Source: Symsagittifera roscoffensis (Eukaryota; Xenacoelomorpha; Acoela; Convolutidae). From it: DNA of 64,000 nt. Each line of letters opens with the position of its first letter. Position 1 is the first letter of the stretch. The notes below the pieces were generated by a model, which was not told the DNA's origin, made no database searches, and saw nothing but the letters and a program-made list of their open reading frames with translations. The stretch covers positions 27,890,303 to 27,954,302 of the forward strand of contig NC_087069.1 of NCBI RefSeq assembly GCF_963678635.1. The letters run 5' to 3'. The position numbers and the translations under genes were made by a program. Positions 21,601 to 33,520 of this stretch are shown here, piece by piece.

Positions 21601-23900
21601 AACTCAAACAGAAAGAAAAAATCAAAAATTAAAAAGAAAAAATTCTACCACAAGATCGAAAAGAAAAATCTCCAGATAGACAATCATCGCGACTTCGAAA
21701 TCAGCCGCGCAAAGATTACAAAACATTCATCACACAATCTAAACTATTGAAGGAAGTTGAACTTCAGAAACCACTTTAAAGTAAATTATTGAAGTTATTT
21801 TCATAACTGAACATTTTCTCCAAAAATTCATGTTGAACAGCACTTGCATACACTAGTTCAAAATCAGCCAATAAGAATTTTTTCCGAATCATCTCCTCAT
21901 TTTCGACACGACTTCTTTAGCCGACAAACAAATACCTAGTAAGCCAATCTCTTACTATAACTCCAGGACCTCCAGGTCAAAAATAAGCAAACTGCTAAAT
22001 ACTGACACCTGAAATAAACAAAGTCTCAATATTACAACCCTCCTCCATCAAGTAGAACAAAAATCAACAATATTGTCTCAACTTAGAACCAAAAACTCCA
22101 CCAAACAAAAATATTAAATTAGCCTAAAGAACAAAATGAACATGATCATTTTGCCTAAAACACGAGCATCTCTCAGATACCCCCAATCATCCAATAAATA
22201 ACAACAAAAAACTAGGAAGACCCTTAGGAGCCCTCAGAAACTTTCTTCACCAAAAATTGCCGAAATCCAACGCACTTGTCAAAAAACCAAAAATTAATCC
22301 GACCACACTCGAACTTAGCCTCAAAAAATGATAATATTTTGACGAAGAAATCACTTCTTCAAATGCTTCTTCCTCGAACAGTCAACAAATTTCAAAACAT
22401 TCTTTCAAACCTTTTTTCAATCCTTTCAAATCTTTTCAAACCATCCGACATTTTAAAATATTCATTCTTTCCCTGATAATTTTTTGCCACTTTTTCATCA
22501 ATTTTTATCAATTATTTTTTAAATCATTGATCACCACCTCATGTACAATATTTCAAATAACTATCTAAATATTCCATCTATTACGATATAGTACGATATT
22601 TCAAATAACTATCTAATTGTTCCAACATCTATTCAGTAGAACAGATGTTTTTCTTCTTTTGATAATATTTCTTACATTTTCAACATCTCTCATAATGACA
22701 ATGTGCAAATGAAAAAAAAGCTATCATAAAATTCGCATTAGCAGGGATTTTTTTAAATCCTTTTCATTGAAGAATATTACAATAAATATAAAATTTCTTG
22801 GTAAATAAATAAAATTCTCAAAACTTTTCCAAAAAAGCTAATCAACAACCCCCACACCAGTCCCCAACGACAACATCACAAGAACCTCCAACAACACCAA
22901 CAAATAGTCAAACAAATAATCCTCAATCATTAACACGCATCTATTTTTGTGACAATTCATACACATTTGATGAAAGACACGTACGACTGTCCGAACCACG
23001 AGAACCAGTATTTCGCCAAGCATCGCTAAGCGAACCACAATACGAACCAGTTTATAATAACAACAAGACCTTAAAAAAGCAAGACACAAAGTCAAAATCA
23101 ACACACGCTCGAAATTAACAGACAAACTATTCATCCGAGACGAAACAGAAATTTGCAAACCCTGAGTTCAATTCAACAAACCTCATTCTTCAACAACAAA
23201 TTCTATAGACCTTTCCAGTAGCACAATTCAAAGTACTCTACAGACCCCAACACAACAAAACACATCGAACATCCCATCAGATTATTTAGGTTCACATCCT
23301 ACATCTGAACAAATCAGAGAAAACCCTTTTAATCCCCCAACCACTACAGAACAACTCCCTTATTGGGCATCACAAGCTTTCACTCTAGGCGAACCAAATT
23401 TAGTGAACGATCCAATAGACGTTTCATCTGACACAATTTTGTCACTACCTGAAACTCTTTCACTCCCTTGAAGCCCTTCTTTAACTCAAATTTTACAAAC
23501 ACTAATTCCTCCAAATTTTCCTACAAATCTCGACGCCAGATATAGAGAAAAATAACATACACCTACGATTAGATTGGAATATCTCCGTAGCACCCCCTCC
23601 ATTATTTGGACAACTTCACGAGAGTAACAGATTATTCAACTGGGCACTAAACAGATTAAAATATCGACAACATGTCCACAAAGATATACAAGAACATAGC
23701 ATTCAAATACTTACACAAGATAATCTGACACTAAAATTTGAAATCACAGTAAGACTCAATAATATGATTCATCGTCCCTAATCCCTAGCCCCCCCCCAAA
23801 TAACAGCTCAATCCTTACATCCCCCATTTATAAACACAGAAATAATCTACAATTACGATAGATACACAAAAAAGACAATTTTATAAATCACCTTTTATAA
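21601..23900 (+). other. Stop-rich region between integrase and the env-like gene
   Basis: Mostly AT-rich with scattered short open stretches. The segment from about 22,840 is Gln/Asn/Thr/Pro-rich in several frames. It may hold the eroded 5' part of the env-like gene or another accessory gene, but nothing can be assigned. Confidence 0.35.
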
Positions 23901-23939
23901 TCCATACTCAGGACTATCGTACACATGTATCTTTTAAAG

Positions 23940-26098
23940 ATACTAATTTTCCAGACCTTCTATTTTTCAATTTCTCAAAACCCGATCATAGCAATCCTTC
24001 CCCCCAAACAGGACCCCAGGATTTACTAGTCACACACTATGACTGTGAAGAAAATGAACAAAAAACATTACACAAATATGCAATAAACCAAGTCACTCAA
24101 TGCGAATCCGAACCACAATCAACCGAAACAACAAACATAATAGCAACACTATACTCAAAAGCACGAGCCACAACGCTAACAGAATATAAATTCACAGCGA
24201 CATTTTCCGAAAAGAAAGTACATTGTTCCCAAGTCTCAAACGGAAACAAAAACAGACTAGATAATGAATATTTCTATTTAAGTAACATCGAAAGACTATT
24301 ACACCTCAGCCCTGATGATTGTTTTTAAAACGAACTTAAACGATTTAAAGTCGCATCTAACAAAGGCACAACTAGAAAATTGGTAATTTTCAAGTTTTTC
24401 TAGACTTAGCACATCAAACCGAACTTGAAAGATACCAAGGTCATATAAAACTAGACGACAAATTTCCCTTCCACGGAAAACAGACTCCCTTGCAAAAAAC
24501 GAACAAGAATACTGCGATCCTACTACACGAACACAAGCAACAATTGTTTGGTTCTCCGAAGACACTTGTACAACATTTCAAGTAGCAAAAACACACGCTA
24601 GAATGATAAAACTTCGCCAAAAAAAATTTATTGAATCAATCCCTTATGAAAATAAATTGACACGTTTCCAAATTTACCCAGAAACGGAACTTGCATGTAC
24701 ATATACCAAACCACTTTATAAAACACAATATTCAGAAAATCATGTCGAATACGAACAAGTATTCGACATGAATACAGGAAAATTAATCATAAATCTAATG
24801 GCAACACTTCGCTCAACCACTGACGAAAATTGATATATTCCAGTAAACCTGATAAAAAGCACAGAAAACATTGGTGGAAAAATAAAACCACAAGACACAG
24901 ACAGTACACGCTTACAAGAACTATCACTAATGAACAAAACATATTTTGGCGCAATTTACTATGACATACACCTAGACATGAAATTGGACTACACAATGAG
25001 TTGAATCTTCCGAGAAATGTCTTTGACAGAACTTGAAACATTTAATCAACTCTGCAAACTTGAACGCACACAAATTTTACAATTACTTGCACTAGTAGTA
25101 TTTAAAATCCCTTACGCAAGGTTTTTACTATCAGGTAACAGATCAAATTTTTTTGGTAGGAAGGAAACATTTTATGGAATTACACGTGTACCAAAAAAGT
25201 ATATGGTATATCACATTTACATGTTTTTGAAGACAAATGATGCTATAAAAGAATACCAATAATCTACAAAAACAAATAGCCACAATGTAGTACAATTAAA
25301 TCCTGACAAAGATAAATACTATCTTCTCACACCATATCTTACACTTATGCAATCACTCAAAAATTTTTCACCAGAACTATGAAAACACTATACAACTACA
25401 ATCTATAGATCAAAACCTACGCAAACTAGCAAAAACAGCAGGTTTTTCCGACATATACGCACAAGGTTATAGCGGATATTTTAAAGATATAAAAGATTAC
25501 ATTTACTTAATTGGCGAAAAATACAGACCACAAGACATATCACCAATAAATATTTTTAGTTTTGTAATTTGAAAAACGAACTTCTTGCTTTTCTAGGATG
25601 GCCCTACTAAATCTTAGAAAAATTGACTATATTGTACGTAATGTTTAGCTTTCTGGGATTTTTTCTCTCTCTTAAAAGAATCTACAAAACATGCGAAATA
25701 CACACACAAGTAAACAAACAAGCAAGCGTAGCACGCATACTTTTTGCAGGATTTTTTGGAATATTTTCCACATCAGTAAGCAAAATACTTTTAGACGCTC
25801 AAATAAAAGAATACAATACCAAGCTATCAAGAACACCTATCACATATGACGATTCACGAGCCAATACGAATACAACGCCTACAGCACCACAATTACAAAA
25901 CTAAAACAAAACCATAACTTATCCTTAGTACAACAAAATTTCAGAAAGATAGCTCTAAGAGACCTCATAACTCCCAGATCTTATTATCCACACAGCCCAA
26001 TTCAACGCATAATAACCCAACAGCCTAACATCGAAGACACATACGGACAAATTATAGAACAACCTCATACCACTAACTTTCGTTCTCAGAAAAATTAA
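23940..26098 (+). pseudogene. env: Envelope-like gene remnant with membrane segments
   Basis: It lies 3' of integrase, where errantiviruses carry env. Open stretches in several frames join in order: 23,940-24,325 (Cys- and Thr-containing, probably ectodomain); about 24,400-24,600; 24,603-24,833; 25,017-25,262; and 25,623-25,904. The last has two hydrophobic segments, residues 2-18 (TILYVMFSFLGFFLSL) and about 38-58 (ARILFAGFFGIFS), then a polar tail, giving a membrane anchor near the C-terminus as in a fusion glycoprotein. At least four frameshifts and several stops make it non-functional. I recognise the position and topology rather than a named family, so the env call is partly by context. 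Confidence 0.6.
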
Positions 26099-26112
26099 CT
26101 TTTTAGCCCACG

Positions 26113-27180
26113 ATGAGCTGCCAAGTTGGAGCACTCCATCGCTCAATTGACCACCCAGCCAACCTCCAGAGCAACCTTCCCATCATCCCACTTTTTGCTT
26201 TTCATCCACCTCAATCAAATTATGATATAACTTTCTCCAGCATGGAATCAGACACTAAATCCAACACAACTGTATATTATACTGTCTCCCAGTTTAATAA
26301 CTCCGATATCAAAACCCCCGACAAAATTACACAATCCGAACCCAGCCCATCCATATTTTCCCAACCTCCCTTTCAACCTTTCCATTCCCAAGTCAAAATT
26401 GAACCCTCCTCTCCTCCCACTCCCATCTCAAATACAACACCCCTATATTTCTCCTTAACCAGTGAACCATCCGATAACAACAGCTCTGTTAATACGCAAT
26501 TATCACCCGAGCTTGATAATTTAATAACACTTCAACAACAACTACAGCACCCTCAAACACTAACCATTCAAAAACTCTCACAACCTATAATATCATCAAA
26601 CTCATTAACCCCAACTCCCACTTCACATTATACCCCTTCGCAAAACCCAACTTCCTCATCAACCACATCCTCCAGTACAAATCGAGCTTACCGAACATTT
26701 AAAAGAAAATTCCCAAATACTCCATTTCCATCTAACCCAGGAGCATCCACAACATTTTTCAATCATCCACTTCACACTAATACCGAAGAATATCTCCAAA
26801 GAATTTTCCCCCAGTACACATATTTTCATTCAGACCCCAACGACGACAACCCTAATTATGTAAATGAGCACGTATTATGACCCACACTATCATGGACATC
26901 ATTCTATCATTTTACTAATCCACTTTCATTACCTTTATATAACACCCCTCATGACAACGAACTATGTAGTACCCAACTCTATTTTCTAACAACAGCACTA
27001 ACCCGAAAAAAATTCACACAATTAGGATACAGGCAATCACTAATCAAATTCACCGCACCCAAATCTAATGAATATTCTATCGACTACTACGATCACAACA
27101 TCATACGACCTAACGAAGACATCTTTCTAAACGACGATCCATTCGCTAATCCACAACTAACAGAGAAAACATGACAACTT
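26113..27180 (+). pseudogene. Accessory ORF after env, Ser/Pro/Thr-rich
   Basis: The 255-codon ORF 26,113-26,880 starts 15 bases after the env-like frame ends. After a TGA at 26,878-26,880 the same frame stays open to about 27,174, so the original was probably about 350 residues or more. The first 220 residues are Ser/Pro/Thr/Asn-rich and look disordered. Around residues 94-103 is QVKIEPSSPP, a perfect sumoylation-type (hydrophobic-K-x-E) site followed by Ser-Pro, as seen in transcription factors. The C-terminal part (LCSTQLYFLTTALTRKKF, then YDHNIIRPNED) looks folded. No family is recognised. A nuclear regulatory role is inference from composition only. Confidence 0.5.
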
Positions 27181-28060
27181 CATTTCAACAGCACTCCGTG
27201 ATATTCATGCTTATGAACCAAACTTTAACAAATTTAACCACTTTTCACTAACCATTCATTTTCTCACACCCAAAGAACGTGATTTGCACTGTACACACGA
27301 CGTTATGTTGAGAACTAAGCAAACACACACGTAAACTTACTACCAATTCATCCACCACCCTTTCACTCATAATACACAAGCTCGACAACTTAACCATAGA
27401 TATGAATACATTAACTCTAAATAAACCTCACCATTTTTTCTTAATTTCACCTATTGTATTAAAGACACTAACATACAATGCACCCTCCGAAATTACTATC
27501 CCATCACCCAGATGTATATATTCTGTCCCCTAACCAAACTCCTCAACGTAGACGAATCCCGCCCACTAATCGTCCCACACGAATTCTTCCAGCACGTTGA
27601 AGTCCCAATCCTATAATCATAAACTCTATCATCTTATTCAAAACACACCCAGCACTGAAGAGCACAACATCAGTCATCTACAAAACAGAAAAGCAAAACA
27701 AAAAACAGAAGCTTTTTATCAATTCATAAATTTCTATTAACCAATTTCAATAATTGAAGCCGTAAGGTTCTCCCGTACAAAGCAATAAATTGATATATAA
27801 ATTCATTTCCCCAAAGCAATAAATATTCTTACAATTGGAAATAATTTGATAATTTCAACCCGCAAATCAAGCAGTAAACTTCATAATTTCAAAGTTGTAA
27901 ATTATTAAAAGTCACCCATAAATTGCAACAAGTAGTACTAATCTTTTCAAAGACGCTTCTTTATATATTCACTCATCCGCAAATTCTATCCGCAATCGCA
28001 CAGCTCGCCCAGGAAGAATTGTTTAAAATAATGAATTTAAGTTTTAAATTTTACTGATGA
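27181..28060 (+). other. 3' region of the gypsy element, no clear gene
   Basis: Stop-rich; short Pro/Thr/Ile-rich open stretches to about 27,700 may be eroded coding sequence of the accessory ORF. From 27,720 on it is AT-rich and apparently untranslated. Confidence 0.35.
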
Positions 28061-28065
28061 CAACT

Positions 28066-28392
28066 CTAACCAGTTTTAACACGTTTCAAGCTTTCCTTTA
28101 ACCCGGCTGAGAAGGAATTATAGTAATCCAAATTCACTAAGGCAAGTTTACTAAACAGCACAAACCACAACATAACAGCAAGACTAAGAAAAGAAAACCC
28201 ACGGTACCCAAACTGGATTAACACCAGCTTAGAGCTGGACAAATTAATCTTTTGAAGACTATTTTTATGTCTGAACACAAAAGAACAAAACACTAAAAAC
28301 TTGAAAGACAAACCCAAAACAAACAATTTGATTTTTGAGAAAAAGACATAACCAGGACAACAAAAGAAAACACCAGTAATGATAAATAGCAC
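28066..28392 (-). pseudogene. CR1/L2-like LINE reverse transcriptase scrap
   Basis: The end of this minus-strand open stretch reads SKLALVNLDYYNSFSAGLKESLKRV, which resembles the SRLDYCNSLLAGLP block near the end of CR1/L2/Rex-type LINE RTs. No other RT motif is intact. It lies inside the gypsy element in the opposite direction, so it would be a nested insertion. One short motif supports the call, so confidence is limited. Confidence 0.4.
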
Positions 28393-28489
28393 TCCTGGCC
28401 TAACCCACCAGAGAGGACGTCCTGAGCATGCTCTATAGGCGGCCTAACCCACCGTGCTACACCCATGCTTTGTGGCACACATTCTATTT

Positions 28490-29128
28490 TTGACTAGAGT
28501 TACTCAAGGGTGAGTAGGTCATAAAAATAACCGAACTGAAAAATAACGCTTTTGCGATAAAAAATTATAACAAGATCAAAACTAAAAACAAAATTTACAA
28601 AGATTTGTATATGTAAATAATACAATGTAGTATATAGATAACATACAGCCCAAAGACGAGCAGCAAGGAACTAGACAACCCAATCACACTCCAACTACGG
28701 AATGGCAAAACACACCCTACCCTACATGCGCCTACAGTCACAACACTCAACGGACTTAAAGTACGACTTAGCATCCCACCAAAGGAAACCTATTGGAACA
28801 GAACAATGACCATCTCGATGTTCAAGTATACGTACAGATCCAAGTCACCAGGCACTTCCTCCAAAGTCAAACTACGTGCCACATCCGAACGAGATTGAGA
28901 ATAGAAATGTAGAATAGCAATGTCCCCCTTCTCTAAAATCAACCAGATCAACACTCATCACAACCGATCAGAAATCATAATACGATCTCCCGAAACTATC
29001 GTGATAACATCTCTTCTTGCAAACCAGAAAAAAAGAATATGCTCGCAACCTCTAAAGAAAAACACCATCATCCATCCTTCACTACTATAGGACATTGAAA
29101 AACTAAAACTCTCTAAACCCCAGATGGG
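28490..29128 (+). other. Gypsy 3' untranslated region up to the 3' LTR
   Basis: No ORF. The last bases before the LTR (CCCCAGATGGG) occupy the polypurine-tract position but contain pyrimidines, so the tract is degraded or absent. Confidence 0.4.
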
Positions 29129-29501
29129 TGGAACCAGATCTAAACTAGTAATTATCATTGGTTATTATTATGATATTTTATCTCTATAAAATATTAAATA
29201 CTAACCAATTATACTCCATCAAACTAACAACCTATTTGTTTGTAAGTGTTGAAATTACTTGTAGTTTCAAAACCAGAACAATTTGAATTAAACTTAGAAT
29301 ACAGTTGTTCTCATTCTGGAACTAACTCGCGTAAACCGGATGTACACTAGATCTTTTAAGATATATAAGAGTAAGATTAAGATTGGTTTTAGACCAAGAA
29401 ATTGCACGAATCTATCCGGCCGAAAATAAAATAGCGTGACGAGCAGACGGCGTACCTTATCTGAAATTACTCTATGAGTATAGAAATCCATACATAACTC
29501 A
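29129..29501 (+). repeat. 3' LTR of the giant gypsy element
   Basis: Begins TGGAACCAGATC and ends ACTCA. It matches the 5' LTR at 11,522-11,898 and the solo LTRs at 269 and 2793. The next four bases are AATT, the same duplication sequence as at solo LTR 1. Confidence 0.88.
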
Positions 29502-29505
29502 AATT

Positions 29506-29985
29506 TGAAGCTAGATATAATTGGTTTTTTTTTTGTTTGCATAACGTAGTCCTGGATACACGAAAAAAGGAGTTTTTGCTTTTCTCTAGATAACATTTGT
29601 CAAAATCTATCAAAAAACATATATTTCTGTTATTTGGCTCTATTTTATTTGCCTCTGACAATGCATGATTAATATAAATGCCAAAGTCTAAGAACTACCA
29701 ACTTTGGATTTTTAAGTTGGAGCTTGATGATATTTCATGATATTTTTCATGTAGGGCATATTTATTTAGGTGGTTTTTCATGCATTGTGCCTGCAAGACC
29801 CTTGAAGTTTTGTTGACTCAAGCTTTGAATGGCTAGGGTCGTTTTCACTAGTGTTTGGATACTGAAGTTTGATTAATGGGAAGAAATTAATTTTCAGAAA
29901 AAAAAAATTTCGGTTAATGGAAAAATAACATTATGGCGCCGAGCTTTGTTTCATAATTAAGAACAAACTTAAGCTTTCATAACTC
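29506..29985. other. Non-coding, nothing recognised
   Basis: AT-rich stretch between the LTR and the dispersed repeat G. No gene, RNA or repeat end was seen. Confidence 0.35.
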
Positions 29986-30960
29986 GCGATTCCACAGACA
30001 CGTTTATTGCGGATATTCGAGCCTTTTGTCAGTGAATTCCAAAAGGAAATTGCTCACAAGAAAGCCGACAAGTTGTTTTTTTTTGTCATGGAATCCGGAG
30101 AAAAACGCGTTTTGGCCATTGAAGTGGATTTCATTAAATGCGTCTGGATTCCAGAAATATTTTTCAGCAGATTTGGCAGTTATTCTTTTTGTTGCTGGGC
30201 TCCCTTGTTTGTCAGTGGAACTCAGCAATACAAAACATGTGATTGGGGGATCCAATAACAAATTGCAGGATCCGGCAACAAAAATATTTATTGGACTACA
30301 AAATCCTCTGACAATCAGTGAAATCCAGGGACAGTTCGCTGCAATATGTTCCAACTGCCAAAATGCATTTGTCTGATTCCGTTAAACTCATTCCAAAACA
30401 AGCATGCATTTGCGTTTGTCTCCAAAAGCAGCATTGTCACTGGATTTCTTGTTTGCTTGCAAGTCAAAGTTCACTTTTAGCATCTAGTGTTTAAGACTTA
30501 TCTTTCGATTCCATCAGAAATGTTACTTCAAAAAACTTTTCGAAATGTTGCGGAATCGAATAAAACTTTGCGGATTCCAGCAGATATGTGTAATGAGTTC
30601 AAACCATGACCAAAGTACTCTAGTTTGGTTCGTAATGGCTAATCATACAACTTTCTTATATGAAAACTCACCAATCATAGGCCTTTCATTCATTTTTCAA
30701 TTTTTATTCCACTGCATTGAGGTTGTATTTTGGCGTTTTTTGTGAACATTGTATATGTATCTTTCTTAATCGACAAGGGTGTTTATCAAAACTCTTTTGC
30801 GAAACTTTTCGATTTATGGGGCTATTATTACGATGCATACACAGTGGATTAAATTGAGTGCTGTACGACAAATGTAACGACAGCAGCCAGGACGACAATA
30901 GTTTCTGATATGTCTATAGGAACACGCTACACACCATTCATCAAATTAATTTCAGAAAAA
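29986..30960. repeat. Dispersed repeat G, copy 1 (longest)
   Basis: The part from about 30,300 matches 42,940-43,575 and 51,240-51,880: GCTGCAATATGTTCCAAC, TTTGCGTTTGTCTCCAAA, GCGGATTCCAG and AACCATGACCAAAGTAC occur in the same order. Both strands have overlapping 116-codon ORFs in this copy, but the other copies do not keep them open, so it is treated as non-coding. Family unknown. Confidence 0.65.
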
Positions 30961-31149
30961 CAAGAACCGCTTATACCCAAACTGTTTATCTGAAATGTTT
31001 TAACTCTAAATTATTGGCTCAAGTCAAGTCATCTGAATGTCCAGTGGTCTTTTTTACCTAGCATCAAATCGATTATCAAACTCGAATTTTTTACAATCTG
31101 ACCGATATTGACATTTTCGTTCATCTTTTTTTTTCTTTCAGTTATTCAT

Positions 31150-31179
31150 TTTCTTCTCTTATTCTTCTTCTTCTGCTTC

Positions 31180-31243
<64 letters not shown>
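31150..31243. repeat. (TTC)n then (TTG)n microsatellite, LINE tail
   Basis: About 21 TTG triplets (31,180-31,243) preceded by a TTC-rich run. On the minus strand this reads (CAA)n immediately after the stop codon of the LINE, so it is the LINE's 3' tail. The leucine-rich ORF read across it is not a gene. Confidence 0.9.
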
Positions 31244-31245
<2 letters not shown>

Positions 31246-32460
31246 GTGGTTATGCCGAAGGAAGCTCATAAAGGCATCTCTTCGCCAGCATCGTAGTTCC
31301 GTGTGGATCTTGAGATAGGATGTTTAGTCCCACGTCAGTTGTGCCAAAAAATTTTTGTCTTGCTGCTTATGTTCCGGGACATTCCAGTAACCAGTGTTCT
31401 AACGTTTCCGGGGCTTCGTGACATTTCGGGCAGGTGGGGTCTTCGGCTGGGTTCATGAGGTGCCGATATGCTGCCAACTTTAAGCTGTGGCCAGATCTCA
31501 AGGGCGCAATCATCGTATCGTCTTCGCGGCTAAAAATAGTTTTTTTGTCTCGTGATGTAGACAGGTTTGCGTAGGTTGCAGCCGTCCGGGCATGTTGGGG
31601 ATGACGGTCTTTGAAGGATCGTTTAACTGTAGAAATCGCACTTTTCAGAGTGATTGGTTTGATTTCGTCTGTGAGATTACATGCTCAGTTGGCTGCTCTG
31701 TCGGCCAGCTCACTACCTGGGATACCCATGTGGCCTGGAATGCATTGGATCTTGATCGGGCACCTGAGGAATTCCAAAGTGAGGCTGAGATCAGACGTGT
31801 CAGGTCCGTCGCCTTCGAGAGCAGTGGCTAGGGACTGACTGTCAGTGCAGATCATAATGACGGTGTCGGGGTCGCAGTTGGAGTTTTCTATCCATTTCAG
31901 AGCTGCTCCAAAATCTTCTCTTTCTTCCTCGAAGGACGAGGTGATAGCGCTGCCTTTGATGCTGGCGCTATGCAAGACTTTGGGGTCCGCAGGGCTCCCT
32001 CTCGTGACTACAAACCCTGCACCTCCGTTCCTAGTACCTTCGGCTGCCGAGCCGTCTGTATAGATGACCAAGTCAGCGACAGAGTTGCTGATGATGCTGA
32101 TCGCTTCGTTTTTTGCGTCGTAACTTCTATTCTTTCCTGCTAGGGTGGTGGTAACACTCCAGAGTCTGTCGTGGTAATTCCAAGGTGGTTCCTTGATCTG
32201 TGGAAGGGAGAGCCTCTTCTGTAGGTCGGTGGAGAGTTGCTCTTCAAGTATTTTGCTTTTCTCCCTCCAGCTGTCTCTGCACAGTCTGTGGGAGCTGTTG
32301 CCTTCGAGAGCGATGCGCCGGGGGTGCTGTGGGGGAAGCATGTACGCTTTCTCTCTCGAAGCCGCGACCAGTCGTGTAGCTCTGGACACCGGATTCGAGA
32401 CGGAGGGCTTCCAGGGCTATCTGCTGCTGCTGCTTAATCCATCACTGGCCATCCAAAACA
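31180..32460 (-). mobile_element. 5'-truncated LINE of the I superfamily with a (CAA)n tail
   Basis: Only the 3' part survives: end of the RT/linker, RNase H domain, C-terminal zinc knuckle, short 3' UTR and (CAA)n tail. 5' truncation is normal for LINE insertion. RNase H plus a trailing CCHC knuckle is found in I, Ingi and related clades; the exact clade is not resolved. It is more GC-rich than its flanks, so it is relatively young. The 5' edge is approximate. Confidence 0.8.
31255..32440 (-). pseudogene. LINE pol C-terminus: RNase H and zinc knuckle
   Basis: RNase H would remove the RNA strand during reverse transcription. Reading leftward, the open frame 32,389-31,685 contains the domain with all four acidic residues: D in IYTDGSA, E in FEEERED, D in CTDSQS and D in ELADRAAN. 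A TGA just after ELADRAAN (about 31,683) interrupts the frame, which then stays open to CPKCHEAPETLEHWLLEC (31,390-31,445), a CX2CX8HX4C zinc knuckle. A second stop follows two codons after the knuckle, with matching sequence continuing to about 31,255. Upstream of 32,390 the match (ALEALRLESGVQ) is in a different frame, so there is at least one frameshift. Confidence 0.85.
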
Positions 32461-33520
32461 AGAACAGTACTTAAAATTCGCTTTTGGATCTTGTGTTAAC
32501 TTACAGCCATTTGTTGGAAAAAATTTATTCCAATTCTGGCATGCTTAAATTGACCACTCGAACTGTTTTGTTTTCACGGAAATCAGTCATTTTTAAATTT
32601 TTCCTAGCTTCCCAATTGAAACTGACAACTTCAGATTTGAAAAATTAAAAAGCATAACACGGAAAACTATGCTCGGCATAACTAAGAACAGAGAAAACTC
32701 ACGAACAAGGTCCTAGATATTTTTAAAACCTCAACAGCAATTAATTTTCTTTATGATCAAAGTCAGAAAAAGAATATAATTCTTGATTTAGCTTCCAACA
32801 TCACAAGGAAAAAGGACACGAATTCTGAAAGTGTTTTCCTTTTATGGAGTTCTTCTCTAATGCATCATCGAAGCGTCCAAAGTTTACAGTTAACTCAATG
32901 TGCAACTAATTTTGTTTTGCTCTGATGCACATAAGGCAGAAGTTAATAGTCCAATCAGACTTCATTCATTTTTGAATGAAAACTTACCTTTCAAACTATA
33001 TCTCTTGACCTTATTTTATTCTGCATAAACCTTTCAATTTTCTGGACAACTACACAAAACTCGAGCACCCGTGCAAATGATCACAAAACAATTTTTCAAG
33101 ACTCTCCTCTTTTAGCCCAATGAACGGTTTTGTTCTGGGTCAATAATCCCGAAGTTGATTATTACTGTAGTAGCTTTTTTAAAGTCACGGCGAATAAAAA
33201 TAAATGCAAAAGCGGCGAGAATGATGGAGGATAAAAAACTAAAAACAACAGCTATGGGAAATACCAATCAATACTAATGGATTGCAACACAAACACGGGA
33301 ATTCAGATTGTCAGAAGTAAAGGAGATTTAAAAAATGTAAACGGTTTCAGGACAATGAAAAAACCAAACTAAGGAAACTAGAGATTTTTCACTGTCAAAA
33401 ATAAAAACAAATATATGAACAACAAAAACAATAAGAGAACAGCAAGACAGAAGGATTTAATACTTTTTTGAGTGGAAACTGAAAAAATCTCAGACGGCAG
33501 ATTAAAATTTTTTAAATAAT
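32461..33520. other. Non-coding, nothing recognised
   Basis: AT-rich; no ORF, repeat end or RNA gene was seen between the LINE and the TIR element. Confidence 0.4.

Larger units (their letters stand above)
11522..29501 (+). mobile_element. Giant decayed gypsy/errantivirus-like element (about 18 kb)
   Basis: Bounded by two matching LTRs in the same orientation (11,522 and 29,129). Internally, left to right: unusual leader ORFs, gag with a zinc knuckle, aspartic protease, RT, RNase H, integrase, an env-like gene and a further accessory ORF. Gene order and RT type indicate Ty3/gypsy; env plus 4-bp duplications point to an errantivirus-like lineage. All genes carry stops or frameshifts. The 4 bases left of the 5' LTR (GCTT) and right of the 3' LTR (AATT) differ, so either a flank has mutated or the two LTRs come from recombined copies. 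About 18 kb is far above the usual 5-8 kb for gypsy elements. Confidence 0.85.

Noticed and set aside
28384-28475. A definite tRNA-derived SINE
   Set aside because: Only an A-box-like word is present; no B box or second copy was found, so it is kept only as a suggestion in the findings.
30004-30376. Two overlapping 116-codon ORFs on opposite strands
   Set aside because: Neither stays open in the paralogous repeat copies at 42,940 and 51,240, so they are chance ORFs in a dispersed repeat.
31108-31296. 62-codon ORF with a run of leucines, as a membrane protein
   Set aside because: It is the (TTG)n microsatellite tail of the minus-strand LINE.
31592-32474. Plus-strand ORFs over the LINE RNase H region
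   Set aside because: The minus strand carries the RNase H and zinc-knuckle motifs; the plus-strand frames are shadows.
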